Notes: generated from the letters alone by a model not told the origin. Positions 6,922 through 14,952 are shown, counted from the stretch's first letter. The stretch: DNA of 20,326 bases from UBA9554 sp038205135 (GCA_038205135.1 JBBRCF010000062.1:1-20326), one strand, 5' to 3'. A program made the numbers and translations.

Positions 6922-7127
6922 GATGGGCTTGTCGCGGGGGCGGCCATTGTTGACCACATGCCGCCTCGGCATGGCGCCGAGGCGCAACGCGATGATATTG
7001 CGTCAATCGCCTGCGTGCGCCAGTCGATGCCGCGCGCCTTCACGCCATCGGTGACCCTGATGTAGAACGGCAGCCGCCGGTCGGGATGCGTCAGCCAATC
7101 GGCCGGCCAGTGAAAGATGATCGGGTC
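6922..7127 (-). pseudogene. Inverted N-terminal fragment of capsule-like paralog
   Basis: On the minus strand from 7127 the sequence reads DPIIFHWPADWLTHPDRRLPFY and continues IRVTDGVKARGIDWRTQAID. It is nearly identical in layout to residues 2-44 of the protein encoded at 5825. The codon at the start position is TCT instead of GTG, so the start is lost. A one-base deletion near 6990-7000 then moves the match to another frame, which reads LGAMPRRHVVNNGRP against IDAMPGLHVVNHGRV. The match ends near 6922, at about codon 65 of the intact gene, just beside the rpoH-like fragment. It is a non-functional remnant in opposite orientation to its intact relative. Confidence 0.85.
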
Positions 7128-7247
7128 AGATGAACCAGACGGATACGGACCTGGTGCAAGGACACGTGCCCGCCTGCGGCGCCGTTGACAACGCCACATC
7201 GGCCTTCCACAACTTGGGCGCTAATCAAACCCGTGTCGGAGAGTGTG

Positions 7248-7655
7248 ATGAAAGTTGCCTTTGCCACCCTCTCGCTGTTGCTGGCGACATCTGCCTTGGC
7301 CGATCCCGTCGCAACGTTTCGTGGCCTCTGCATGGCCCATCTCGACGACGTGCCGGCGCTGCGTTCGGCGGCCGCCAAGCAGGGCTTCGGGCCAACCGAC
7401 CTTGGCCCGAACGCATTCATCGGAATGCGCAAGAAAACCGACGAATCCATTCAGGTCAACGCCTTTACCAGAGCCGCCTTCGAATGTGCCGTCACCACAT
7501 CTGACGTAGCCGACCCCGAGACACCACGCCGCAAGTTCTTTGCCGCGCTGGGCATCGACACGCCAAAGTCCGAAGTCGCCGTCAAGATCGGCCGCCGCGC
7601 CTACCGCATCAAATTCGATACCAAAGGGGGCGAGGCGTTGGTGATCTTTCGCTGA
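7248..7655 (+). CDS. Small exported hypothetical protein between pseudogene halves
   Basis: A 135-residue protein with a clear signal peptide (MKVAFATLSLLLATSALA, cleavage before DPVATF). The mature part has two cysteines (RGLCMAHL, FECAVT), which could form one disulfide. It also contains DDVPALRSAAAKQGFGP and the lysine/arginine-rich end VAVKIGRRAYRIKFDTKGGEALVIFR. The frame opens at 7185, but ATG 7248 has GGAGAG at 7238-7243 and begins exactly at the signal peptide. The family is not recognised; small periplasmic proteins with a similar F-LC---DDV-ALR---GF pattern are common in this group, by memory. It lies between the two remnants of the capsule-like paralog and looks intact, unlike them. 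Confidence 0.7.
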   Translation: MKVAFATLSLLLATSALADPVATFRGLCMAHLDDVPALRSAAAKQGFGPTDLGPNAFIGMRKKTDESIQVNAFTRAAFECAVTTSDVADPETPRRKFFAALGIDTPKSEVAVKIGRRAYRIKFDTKGGEALVIFR

Positions 7656-7720
7656 CCCGCGCCGCCTTTGCACAGTCACGTTGGATGCCGCCCCGACGTT
7701 TTCCCCTGCGATGGAATTTT

Positions 7721-8059
7721 TCAGGCGGTCTGCACAGCGCCTCCGGCACTTACCCAAACACGAAAGGCGTTGAAGGCACTGACATTCTTCAGGCCTTTGC
7801 TGACCAGCAGTTCGGCGGCTGCCCCCGCCCGTGCCCCAACGGCAAAGTAAACGATGATCTGCTGCGCCGTGATCAGGCGCCGCGCCTCGATTGTGTTCGC
7901 AGCCGTAAAGAGGCGCGACAAATCAATCGTGGTCATGCACATCGCACCCTGCGCGGTGCCGCTTGCGGCAATCTCGGCGGGCGAACGCAAATCCAGCAGG
8001 ACGGTTTCAGGCTGGTTTGCGGCGGTTACGGCTTCACTGCCACTGATAATCTGAATCAC
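7721..8059 (-). CDS. Rhodanese-like protein lacking the catalytic cysteine
   Basis: A 112-residue single rhodanese-like domain. LLDLRSPAEIAASGTAQGA matches the CH2A-like region (D-R-P-E-----G---GA). LLVSKGLKNVSAFNAFRVWVSAGGAV matches the usual C-terminal end (L---G--NV------W---GG-V). The active-site loop, normally C-x4-R, reads YFAVGARAG: the cysteine is replaced by Phe, so sulfur transfer by the usual persulfide route is not expected. GTG 8059 is preferred, with AAAAGGA about 8 bases upstream; the TTG at 8077 gives six more residues. It could be a binding or regulatory rhodanese or a gene in early decay. It sits between the two halves of the broken capsule-like paralog. Confidence 0.65.
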   Translation of the reverse strand: MIQIISGSEAVTAANQPETVLLDLRSPAEIAASGTAQGAMCMTTIDLSRLFTAANTIEARRLITAQQIIVYFAVGARAGAAAELLVSKGLKNVSAFNAFRVWVSAGGAVQTA

Positions 8060-8126
8060 CGGGTGTATCCTTTTCAATCCAGACAGTCAGACATACGGGG
8101 TTTTGCAGTCGGCTGCATCACGACAG

Positions 8127-8548
8127 ACCGAAAGGCGACTTGTCCGAACGGCTGGCGCGGTCTATTTCCGAGGGCCTTGCGGCGCGGGTATCGGCGAGGT
8201 GCAGTTTCATCGAACCGTTGTGCATCGTCCAATGGACCGAACCGGGCACCGTTTTACGGACTGTTACGGGGCTGGCGTCGTGAAACCCCGCCCACGGGAT
8301 TCTGGCCCCCACACCGAAGCGCGGCTGAAGGAACAGGCGAAACGTGTTTCGCTGCCGGTTTTCACCACAGCCAACATCCGGGGTGCAATCAACGCAATGC
8401 GCCGCGTCGTGACGATCATTTCCGCCATGGGATCGCAGCCTCTCTGCATCGCCGCCCGGTGACGCTGTCCGGGCGGGCAGATTTCCACAATATTGCGGTG
8501 CAGGAGCGCGACATTGACGTGCTGGCCGGGGTTTATGGTGGTGTGTAA
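8127..8548 (+). pseudogene. Frameshifted C-terminal half of capsule-like paralog
   Basis: Three frames successively match the C-terminal half of the intact protein at 5825. First comes LCIVQWTEPGTVLRTVTGLAS, against LWIDRWAMLETVLETLTCPV. Next is VVKPRPRDSGPHTEARL, continuing to ANIRGAINAMRRVVTIISAMG, against LVKPHPRDFDPATFARL and ANIHDVIAAADRVVTINSAVG. Last is PVTLSGRADFHNIAVQERDIDVLAGV, against PVILCGQADFHHVAVEARNVDALAAA. It ends at a TAA at 8546-8548. At least two frameshifts separate these parts and no start is present. The extent at the left (8127) is approximate, since similarity there is weak. Together with 6922-7127 it represents one split paralog with the middle (roughly codons 65-145) missing. 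Confidence 0.85.
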
Positions 8549-8568
8549 GGTGGGGTGTTCCCCCGCCG

Positions 8569-10374
8569 CTACCCCTCCATCGCCTCCAGCTCGTCGATGA
8601 AGCCTTCGATCATGCTCAGCCCCTTGTCCCAGAACCGGGGGTCTGACGCGTCCAGCCCGAACGGGGCCAGCAATTCGCGGTGGTGTTTCGATCCGCCCGC
8701 TTTCAGCATGTCGAAATATTTTTCCTGGAACCCGTCGGGGGCGTCCTCGTAGGCGGCGTACAACGCGTTCACCAGCCCGTCGCCAAAGGCATAGGCATAG
8801 ACGTAGAATGGCGAATGCACGAAATGCGGGATATAGGCCCAGAAGGTTTCATAGCCGTCCATGAAATCGAACGCCGGGCCCAGTGATTGCGCCTGCACAC
8901 TCATCCACAACTGGCCGATATCTTCGGGGGTCAATTCGCCCTCGCGGCGCGCGGCGTGCAGTTTGCATTCGAAATCATAGAACGCGATCTGGCGGACGAC
9001 GGTGTTGATCATGTCCTCGACCTTGCCCGCCAGCAGGGTCTTGCGTTCGGCCTGCGTCTTGGCGCGGTCCAGCAGGGTGCGGAACGTCAGCATCTCGCCG
9101 AAGACGGACGCGGTTTCGGCCAGCGTCAGGGGTGTGGAGGACAGCATCTCGCCCTGACCAGCCGCCAGCACCTGATGCACGCCGTGGCCCAGTTCATGCG
9201 CCAGCGTCATCACGTCACGCGGTTTGCCGAGGTAGTTCAGCATCACGTAGGGGTGCACTTCGGTCACGGTCGGATGGGCAAAGGCCCCCGGCGCCTTGCC
9301 GGGTTTCACGCCGGCGTCGATCCAGCCCTTGTCGAAGAACGGCCGCGCAAGGTCAGCCATGCGCGGGTCGAACGCGCCGTAGGCGTCCAGCACCAGCGCC
9401 TGCGCCGTGGGCCAGTCCACCGTGCGGGGGTCTTCGATCGGCAAGGGCGCGTTGCGGTCCCAGACCTGCATGCGGTCCAGCCCCAGCCATTTGCGTTTCA
9501 ATTCATAATACCGGTGCGACAGGCGTGGGTAGGCGGCGACGACGGCATCACGCAGCGCCGCGACGACCTCGGGTTCCACGTCGTTGGACAGGTGGCGACC
9601 GGTTTGGGGTGTCGGCATCTTGCGCCAGCGGTCCATCACCTCTTTTTCCTTGGTCTGCGTGTTGTGGACGCGGGCGAAGGTCTTGATATTGGCGTCGAAC
9701 ACCCGGGCCAGTTCGCGCGCCGCCGCCTCGCGTTTGGCGCGGTTCGGATCGGTCAGCAGGTTCAGCGTGCCTTCGATGGTCAGCGGGTCGCCATCCACCT
9801 CAAAGCCCAGGCCGGCGATGGTTTCATCGAACAGCCGTTCCCAGGCGTCGCCGACCACGCCCATGTCGTGCAGGAATTTTTCCATTTCATCGGACAGTTG
9901 GTAGGGTTTCATCGCGCGGATGCGGTCGAACACCGGCTTGTAGCGGGCCAGATCCGCGTTGGTCGCAAACAGGCGGCCCAGATGGGTGTCGTCCAGCCGG
10001 TTGAGTTCCAGCGTGAAAAACACCAAGGGCGTGGTGGCGGTTGTCACCCGGTCCTGACAATCGGACAGGAATTTGGCGCGGGTGCCATCGATGGTCAGTT
10101 GGTAATAGCGCAGCCCGGCAAAGGACATGATGCGCCCGGCCTTGGTGCTGATCGCCTCGTTGCGCTGCACGCAGGTCAGGAAGGCCGCCGCTTCCAGCGT
10201 CGCCAGTCTGCCTTCGTAATCGGCAGCAAAGCCGGCGCATTCCGCGTCCAGCCAGTCCATGTCGGCCTTCAGTTCCGGCGCGTCGGGCGCGGTGTACAGG
10301 TCGGACAGGTCCCATTCCGGCAGGTTGCCGAAAGGCTGGGTTCCGTGGCTGGCGTTGGCGTCGTAGGTGATCAT
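8569..10374 (-). CDS. pepF: Oligoendopeptidase F (M3 family)
   Basis: A 601-residue cytoplasmic zinc metallopeptidase that cleaves short peptides. The zinc motif HELGH lies at about residues 390-394 (TLAHELGHGVHQ), and the third ligand is expected in LAETASVFGEM further on. The N-terminal part (NLPEWDLSDLYTAPD) and the C-terminal FHDFMDGYETFWAYIPHFVHSPFYVYAYAFG-like segment are typical of the M3B/PepF family; length is normal. ATG 10374 is chosen over 10389 because AAAGG lies 7 bases before it, while no ribosome site precedes 10389. The gene is 52 bases downstream of the DNA ligase on the same strand and may end the operon. A long plus-strand open frame over it is a high-G+C shadow. Confidence 0.92.
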   Translation of the reverse strand: MITYDANASHGTQPFGNLPEWDLSDLYTAPDAPELKADMDWLDAECAGFAADYEGRLATLEAAAFLTCVQRNEAISTKAGRIMSFAGLRYYQLTIDGTRAKFLSDCQDRVTTATTPLVFFTLELNRLDDTHLGRLFATNADLARYKPVFDRIRAMKPYQLSDEMEKFLHDMGVVGDAWERLFDETIAGLGFEVDGDPLTIEGTLNLLTDPNRAKREAAARELARVFDANIKTFARVHNTQTKEKEVMDRWRKMPTPQTGRHLSNDVEPEVVAALRDAVVAAYPRLSHRYYELKRKWLGLDRMQVWDRNAPLPIEDPRTVDWPTAQALVLDAYGAFDPRMADLARPFFDKGWIDAGVKPGKAPGAFAHPTVTEVHPYVMLNYLGKPRDVMTLAHELGHGVHQVLAAGQGEMLSSTPLTLAETASVFGEMLTFRTLLDRAKTQAERKTLLAGKVEDMINTVVRQIAFYDFECKLHAARREGELTPEDIGQLWMSVQAQSLGPAFDFMDGYETFWAYIPHFVHSPFYVYAYAFGDGLVNALYAAYEDAPDGFQEKYFDMLKAGGSKHHRELLAPFGLDASDPRFWDKGLSMIEGFIDELEAMEG

Positions 10375-10426
10375 GGGCAGGCCTTTCATTGCGTTGCAGC
10401 AGACATAGGCGCGGGGGCGCGCCGGC

Positions 10427-12016
10427 TCAACCGTATTGCGCCAACAGCGCCTTCAGATGGTCCAGCGTATCGGCCTGATCGGGCGTCTTGTCGCGGCGCC
10501 AGCGCAGGATGCGGGGAAATCGCAGTGCCACGCCGGATTTGTGCCGGGGGCTGGCTTGAATGCCTTCGAATGCGATTTCGAACACCAGTTCGCCGTGCAC
10601 CGACCGGACCGGGCCGAACCGTTGCAGGGTATGGGCGCGCACCCAGGTGGTGATTTCGCGGAATTCGACGTCGGTCAGACCGGAATATGCCTTGGTGAAC
10701 GGCACCAGCCCGTTGCCGTCGCGCACCGCAAAGGTGAAATCGGTGTATAGCGTGGCGCGCCGCCCGTGGCCGGCCTGCGCATAGATCATCACCGCGTCGA
10801 TGGTCAGGGGGTCAAGTTTCCATTTCCACCAATCTCCGGTTTTCCGCCCGATGAAATAGCTGCTGGTCCGGCGTTTCAGCATCAGCCCCTCGGCGGATGC
10901 ATCGCGGGCGGTGGCGCGGGTGGCGGCCAGCGCCTGCCAGTCGGTGAACGGCACTTCTGGCGAGATGCGCAGCGGCAGGATGGCGGGCAGGGGCGCGAGC
11001 AAAGTTTCCAGAGCCGCGCGGCGGTCCGCCAACGGGGCCTCGCGCAGATCCGCACCCTGATGTTCCAGCAAGTCGTAGACCAGGAACGCGACGGGGGCGT
11101 CGATCAGCACCTTTTTCGTTAGCGTTTTCCTTGCGATGCGGGTTTGCAGTGCGGCAAAGGGCAGGGGCGCACCGTCGCGCCAAGCCAGGATTTCGCCGTC
11201 CAGCACGGTGCCGGGGGGTAACCAGTCGGGCAGCGCCGCGAATTCGGGAAAGCGGTCGGTCAACAGTTCTTCGCCGCGCGACCACAGGTGATGCGCCCCG
11301 CCACGCAGCACCAACTGGCCTCGAATGCCATCCCATTTCCATTCTGCCAGCCAATGGGCCGGGGGCCCAAGGATGTCGGGTGCGCCGTCCAGCCCGTGCG
11401 CCAGTGCAAACGGATAGGGCCGCGACAGATCGCCGGTGCCGTCGCCCGCGATCAGCGCGGCAAAGGTGGTGGTATCCGGCGTCCAGTCGCCCATCAGGCG
11501 GTGGGCGAGATCGGATTCGTCCGTGTCGGTGGCGGCGGCCAACGCGCGGGTCATCAGCTTGCGTGACAGGCCAAGGCGAAAGCCCCCGGTCAGCAGTTTG
11601 TTGACCACCAGCCGCTGGTCCGGCGGGGCGGTGTCCCACAGCCCGAGGATTCTGTCGCGGCGCGCGGCATCGTCCAGCGCGGCCAGCGCGCGCACCTCGG
11701 CAATCGCGCCCGCCAGCGTCAGGTCATTGGTCCGGGTGGGGGGCGGCAACAGATGCGCGATGGTTTCGGCCAGATCGCCAACGACGGCATAAGATTCGGT
11801 GAACAGCCACGGCGGGATGCCTGCAGTTTCCGTCGCCCATTCGGTGAGCCGGGTGGTGGTGACGGCACGTTTGGGGCGGCGGCCCGAAAACAGCGCCACG
11901 CACCACAGCCGGTCGGCATCGGGGGCGGCGCGCAGGTAGGCGGTCAGGTGATCGACCTTGGCGGTCGTCGAGGTGGTGCCATCAAGGGCGGCGAACAGCG
12001 CGGCGAACTGTTTCAC
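10427..12016 (-). CDS. ATP-dependent DNA ligase (ligase-associated repair module)
   Basis: A 529-residue ligase that seals nicks through a lysyl-AMP intermediate. An N-terminal helical DNA-binding domain fills about residues 1-200. Motif I is EWKWDGIRG, with Lys at about residue 227. Motif III is near LDGEILAW. Motif IV is EGLMLKRR, and motif V is DWWKWKLDPL. A C-terminal OB-fold follows (VMIYAQAGHGRRATLYTDFTFAV). The length suits the bacterial ligase that is encoded with an MBL exonuclease, a DEXH helicase and a phosphoesterase in a known DNA-damage module. Only the exonuclease is present here. The start GTG (12016) overlaps the exonuclease stop in GTGA, indicating translational coupling. 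Confidence 0.92.
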   Translation of the reverse strand: MKQFAALFAALDGTTSTTAKVDHLTAYLRAAPDADRLWCVALFSGRRPKRAVTTTRLTEWATETAGIPPWLFTESYAVVGDLAETIAHLLPPPTRTNDLTLAGAIAEVRALAALDDAARRDRILGLWDTAPPDQRLVVNKLLTGGFRLGLSRKLMTRALAAATDTDESDLAHRLMGDWTPDTTTFAALIAGDGTGDLSRPYPFALAHGLDGAPDILGPPAHWLAEWKWDGIRGQLVLRGGAHHLWSRGEELLTDRFPEFAALPDWLPPGTVLDGEILAWRDGAPLPFAALQTRIARKTLTKKVLIDAPVAFLVYDLLEHQGADLREAPLADRRAALETLLAPLPAILPLRISPEVPFTDWQALAATRATARDASAEGLMLKRRTSSYFIGRKTGDWWKWKLDPLTIDAVMIYAQAGHGRRATLYTDFTFAVRDGNGLVPFTKAYSGLTDVEFREITTWVRAHTLQRFGPVRSVHGELVFEIAFEGIQASPRHKSGVALRFPRILRWRRDKTPDQADTLDHLKALLAQYG

Positions 12017-13029
12017 GCCGCATCCTCGGTGGCGTCTGACGCGTCCCCGGCAAATTCGGTCTGGATCGCGGTGGCGTTATGGCCCGCGTCCCTCAGGTAG
12101 CGTGCGAAGGTATCGGTGTAACCATGTGTCAGATATATGTTCTCGGCCCCTGTTGCCGTGATGGCGGATATCAGTCCCGACCAGTCGGCGTGGTCGGAAA
12201 TCACGAATCCCCTGTCCATCCCGCGCCGCCGCCGCAAGCCGCGCAACTGCATCCAGCCCGACACGAATGCCTCGGACGACGGGCCGAACCGCCGTGCCCA
12301 GGTTGATCCCAACAGGCCAGGCGGGCACAGGATCACCGCGCCGGCGACGGATTTTCGGTCGGTATCAGGCATGATGCGGATGGTGGCGGGCAAGGGATAG
12401 CCCTGATCGCGCAGAATGTCAGTGGTGGCGGCGATGCCAGCGTGGGTCAGGATCGGGCCTTGGTCCGGGTTCAGCATCGCCAGCAGGCGCTGCGCCTTGC
12501 CCAGCGAATACCCGCCCAGGATCGATACGCGGCCGGTGGCGGCATTTTCTGCCCACCATGCGGCGATGGCGGCGGCGGTTTCCGCCTGCGGGCGCCAGCG
12601 GAAAACTGGCAGGCCAAAGGTGCATTCACTGATGAAACTATGGCAGGCAACAGGTTGAAACGGTTCGGAAACCCCGTCATCGTCCAGTTTGTAATCCCCT
12701 GACACAACCCAGACCTCGCCCGCGACTTCGATGCGGATCTGTGCCGATCCCGGCACGTGACCGGCGGGATGGAAACTGACAGTTGCGCCGCCGATTTTCC
12801 GGGTTTCGCCATAGGCGATGCCGTCTGCGGTGATATCGCCCAACCGCATCCGCATCACCGGCAGCGCCTGGTGGGTCGCCAGATAGGCCCCCATGCCGGG
12901 CCGCGCGTGGTCGGAATGGCCATGCGTGACTAATGCGCGCACGACAGGGCGCCAGGGATCGACGTAAAAATCCCCGGCCTCGCAATAAAAGCCCTTGTCG
13001 GTAAAGCGCAGGACGGGCGTTTTGGTCAT
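12013..13029 (-). CDS. Ligase-associated DNA exonuclease (MBL/beta-CASP)
   Basis: A 338-residue metallo-beta-lactamase-fold nuclease. The metal motif THGHSDHA is at about residues 35-42. Further ligands are likely in HPAGHVPGSAQI and SGDYK. The beta-CASP part includes PILTHAGI and the late ISDHADWSGL, then IYLTHGYTDTFARYL. This layout matches the exonuclease of the ligase-associated DNA-damage module, related to SNM1-type nucleases. ATG 13029 is preferred since family members begin with a similar LRFTDKGFYCEAGDFYVDPW segment close to the start, although no good ribosome site is seen; an alternative TTG exists at 13059. It overlaps the ligase by 4 bases and follows the hydrolase gene by 34 bases. 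Confidence 0.9.
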   Translation of the reverse strand: MTKTPVLRFTDKGFYCEAGDFYVDPWRPVVRALVTHGHSDHARPGMGAYLATHQALPVMRMRLGDITADGIAYGETRKIGGATVSFHPAGHVPGSAQIRIEVAGEVWVVSGDYKLDDDGVSEPFQPVACHSFISECTFGLPVFRWRPQAETAAAIAAWWAENAATGRVSILGGYSLGKAQRLLAMLNPDQGPILTHAGIAATTDILRDQGYPLPATIRIMPDTDRKSVAGAVILCPPGLLGSTWARRFGPSSEAFVSGWMQLRGLRRRRGMDRGFVISDHADWSGLISAITATGAENIYLTHGYTDTFARYLRDAGHNATAIQTEFAGDASDATEDAA

Positions 13030-13063
13030 GGGAGGATGATAGCACCGCGCACTGCGCAATCCA

Positions 13064-13996
13064 TCACGCTGTGAAATGCGCGGCCAGTTGATCCGCGATG
13101 CTGGCCCGCGTCGCAGGCCCTTCCATCAGCACCTCGTGTTCGGCCCCCGGCATGATCACCAGCTTGCCCTTGGGCCACCGCGCCATGCGATCATGCACGC
13201 GTGGCACATCGATGATGCGTTCGTTGCCACCGACAAAGGTCAGACAGGGCAGGTCCGGCGACGGCAGGCGGTGCAGATCCGCGGTTTCGCGCAGCGCCTG
13301 CGACACCCATTGCACCGACGCCCCGGCCAGTTCCAGATCCGGCACGGTGGTGATCTGGTGCCGCAGCATGTCCCACATCGCGCGGTCCGTGGTCAGCACG
13401 TTGTCCTCGAACGGCGCGGTCAGGACGTAATTGCGCGGCGTGGTCGAGGGGGCAAAGCCGGTGCCGCGACCCAGTGTCGTCATCAGATGCGCATAGGCGG
13501 TCGCGAGGGGGCGGATCGCAGGTGTCAGCCGGATGCCCCACATCGGCCCGGTAAAGGCGCAGGCGGCGACCGGCGCGCCGTCGATAACGGACCGCAGGCC
13601 GATGCCACCCCCCATGGAATGGCCGATCAGGAACCATGGACCGGGCACGTTCGCGGCCTGTGCCACGTTCAGCATCGCCTTAAAATCAAACTGATAATCC
13701 GGGAACAGCCCGATATGGCCCACCCGGCGGTCGGGCAACAGCCGGTCCGCCAGACCCTGACCTCGCCAGTCGATGGCAAGGCTCGCATAGCCGCGTTCGG
13801 CCATGTCGGCGGCAAAAAGGCCGTATTTCTCGACATATTCGGTGCGCCCCGGAAGAATCAGCACCGTACCGCGTGGCGCGGCGTGTTCTGTCCACAGCGC
13901 AAGGCGCACCTGCACCCCATCCGGTGTTCTGGCCCAAAGGGCGCGCCCATCGGCCGGACCCCGGGCCAGGTCAGCGTGAAAAGGGGCAGCGGTCAT
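13064..13996 (-). CDS. Alpha/beta hydrolase, lysophospholipase/monoglyceride-lipase type
   Basis: A 310-residue alpha/beta-hydrolase-fold enzyme. The nucleophile elbow GHSMGG places Ser at about residue 127. The oxyanion region LPGRTEYVEKYG (about residues 49-60) is the form seen in PldB/monoacylglycerol-lipase-like proteins. The acid is likely in NERIIDV, and the His is in GAEHEVLMEG (about residue 287). A cap region lies between. It has no signal peptide and is probably cytoplasmic, acting on lipid esters; the substrate is inferred from family only. Its ATG lies one base after the SCP2-domain stop (TGACATG), so it is probably translated by coupling, since no clear ribosome site is seen. Confidence 0.85.
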   Translation of the reverse strand: MTAAPFHADLARGPADGRALWARTPDGVQVRLALWTEHAAPRGTVLILPGRTEYVEKYGLFAADMAERGYASLAIDWRGQGLADRLLPDRRVGHIGLFPDYQFDFKAMLNVAQAANVPGPWFLIGHSMGGGIGLRSVIDGAPVAACAFTGPMWGIRLTPAIRPLATAYAHLMTTLGRGTGFAPSTTPRNYVLTAPFEDNVLTTDRAMWDMLRHQITTVPDLELAGASVQWVSQALRETADLHRLPSPDLPCLTFVGGNERIIDVPRVHDRMARWPKGKLVIMPGAEHEVLMEGPATRASIADQLAAHFTA

Positions 13997-13997
13997 G

Positions 13998-14288
13998 TCA
14001 GCCGAGGACCATGCCCAGTTTCATCGCCAGACCGATATCGCCATCAACCGTCAGCTTGCCGGCCATGAAGGCCGATGTGGCGTTCAGATCGCCGGTCAGA
14101 ATTGCCTGAAACGTTTCGGCCGAGGCGGTCAGCGTCACGTCCGCCGCATCATCGCCCGCACGTGCGCCGGATTCGTCGATCATCACGGCACCTTCGCCGT
14201 CGATCACGAACTTTGCCACGCCGTCAAAGCCTTGCCCGCCCATTTTTTCGTTCAGGGCGGTAACCGCCCCGGTCAGAATATCGCTCAT
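13998..14288 (-). CDS. SCP2 sterol-transfer-domain protein
   Basis: A 96-residue protein consisting of one SCP2-like lipid-binding domain. GVAKFVIDGEGAVMID is followed by ADVTLTASAETFQAILTGDLNATSAFMAGKLTVDGDIGLAMKL, the typical SCP2 end with A-FM-GKL-V-GD. Such domains bind hydrophobic ligands; a lipid-carrier role beside the lipase-like hydrolase is plausible but inferred. GGAGAT lies 7 bases before the ATG. It is the first gene of the minus-strand run and is divergent from the TPR gene at 14359 across a 70-base region with a perfect palindrome. Confidence 0.9.
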   Translation of the reverse strand: MSDILTGAVTALNEKMGGQGFDGVAKFVIDGEGAVMIDESGARAGDDAADVTLTASAETFQAILTGDLNATSAFMAGKLTVDGDIGLAMKLGMVLG

Positions 14289-14299
14289 TCTATGATCTC

Positions 14300-14315
14300 C
14301 GCATCACGTGATGCG
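14300..14315. promoter_or_regulatory. Perfect 16-base palindrome, candidate operator
   Basis: CGCATCACGTGATGCG at 14300-14315 is a perfect palindrome with CACGTG at its centre. It lies in the 70-base gap between the divergent SCP2 and TPR genes, 12 bases upstream of the SCP2 start and 43 upstream of the TPR start. Its size and place suit a site for a dimeric regulator that could act on both genes. It is more than 40 bases from the TPR gene, so it is not part of that coding region. Confidence 0.5.
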
Positions 14316-14358
14316 CGGGGGTCTGGAAATCGGTCCCGCACAAGTTACACTGGGGTTT

Positions 14359-14931
14359 ATGAACAGGTTTTGGCGCAATCTCAAATCTATCGTCGCGGCA
14401 GGTGCAGCGGTGTTTTGGCTGTCTGTCGTTTCCGGCAGTCCGACTTATGCAGAGACCGCAAAATTGCAACCGCTCTATGACAATCTTGCGACCGCCGGTC
14501 CTGCCGAGGCAGAACCGATCCTGCGCGAAATCGCGCTGGAACGGCGGCGGTCGGGGTCGGTGGCGATGGATTTGCTGTTGAAACGCGGGCTGGATGCGCT
14601 GGAACGCGGCGAGCCGGCGGTGGCTGCGGAACATCTGACCGCGTTGATCGATCATGCGCCGGATTTTTCCGAAGGCTGGCATGCCCGCGCCAAAGCGTGG
14701 TTTGCGCTGAACGAACTGGGCCTGGCACTCGCCGATCTGGAACAGGTGTTACGGCTGGACCCGCGCCATTTCGAGGCGATGTTCGGGCTGGGAGCGATTC
14801 TGGAACAGATCAACCGGTTCGACGCGGCGCGCGATGCCTATGCGCTTGCCCTGAAAGCACACCCGCATTACGACGAGGCCCAAGAGGCGGTAACGCGTCT
14901 TGACGCCAAGACGCAGGGCCAGACCCTCTGA
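14359..14931 (+). CDS. Exported TPR-repeat protein
   Basis: A 190-residue protein with a signal peptide (MNRFWRNLKSIVAAGAAVFWLSVVSGSPTYA, likely cleavage before ETAKL). At least two TPR-like units follow: VAMDLLLKRGLDALERGEPAVAAEHLTALIDHAPD, then GWHARAKAWFALNELGLALADLEQVLRLDPRH, and a third beginning AMFGLGAILEQINRFDAARDAYALALKAHPH. It would act in the periplasm as a protein-binding scaffold; no partner is known. ATG 14359 is chosen because the signal peptide begins there; the upstream ATG at 14308 would add 17 residues of no protein-like character. The helicase gene follows 21 bases later, so the two may be co-transcribed. Confidence 0.8.
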   Translation: MNRFWRNLKSIVAAGAAVFWLSVVSGSPTYAETAKLQPLYDNLATAGPAEAEPILREIALERRRSGSVAMDLLLKRGLDALERGEPAVAAEHLTALIDHAPDFSEGWHARAKAWFALNELGLALADLEQVLRLDPRHFEAMFGLGAILEQINRFDAARDAYALALKAHPHYDEAQEAVTRLDAKTQGQTL

Positions 14932-14952
14932 TAATTCCCCGGGGAGCGGGCC

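Noticed and set aside
7185..7190. TTGACA as a promoter for the exported protein at 7248
   Set aside because: No acceptable -10 hexamer is present at 16-19 bases downstream.
8887..10653. 588-aa plus-strand open frame
   Set aside because: It lies antisense over pepF and part of the ligase, has no recognisable motif, and is rich in His, Gln and Arg as expected from the complement of a high-G+C gene.
13076..14068. 330-aa plus-strand open frame over the hydrolase and SCP2 genes
   Set aside because: It is antisense to two recognised genes and has no protein-like features.
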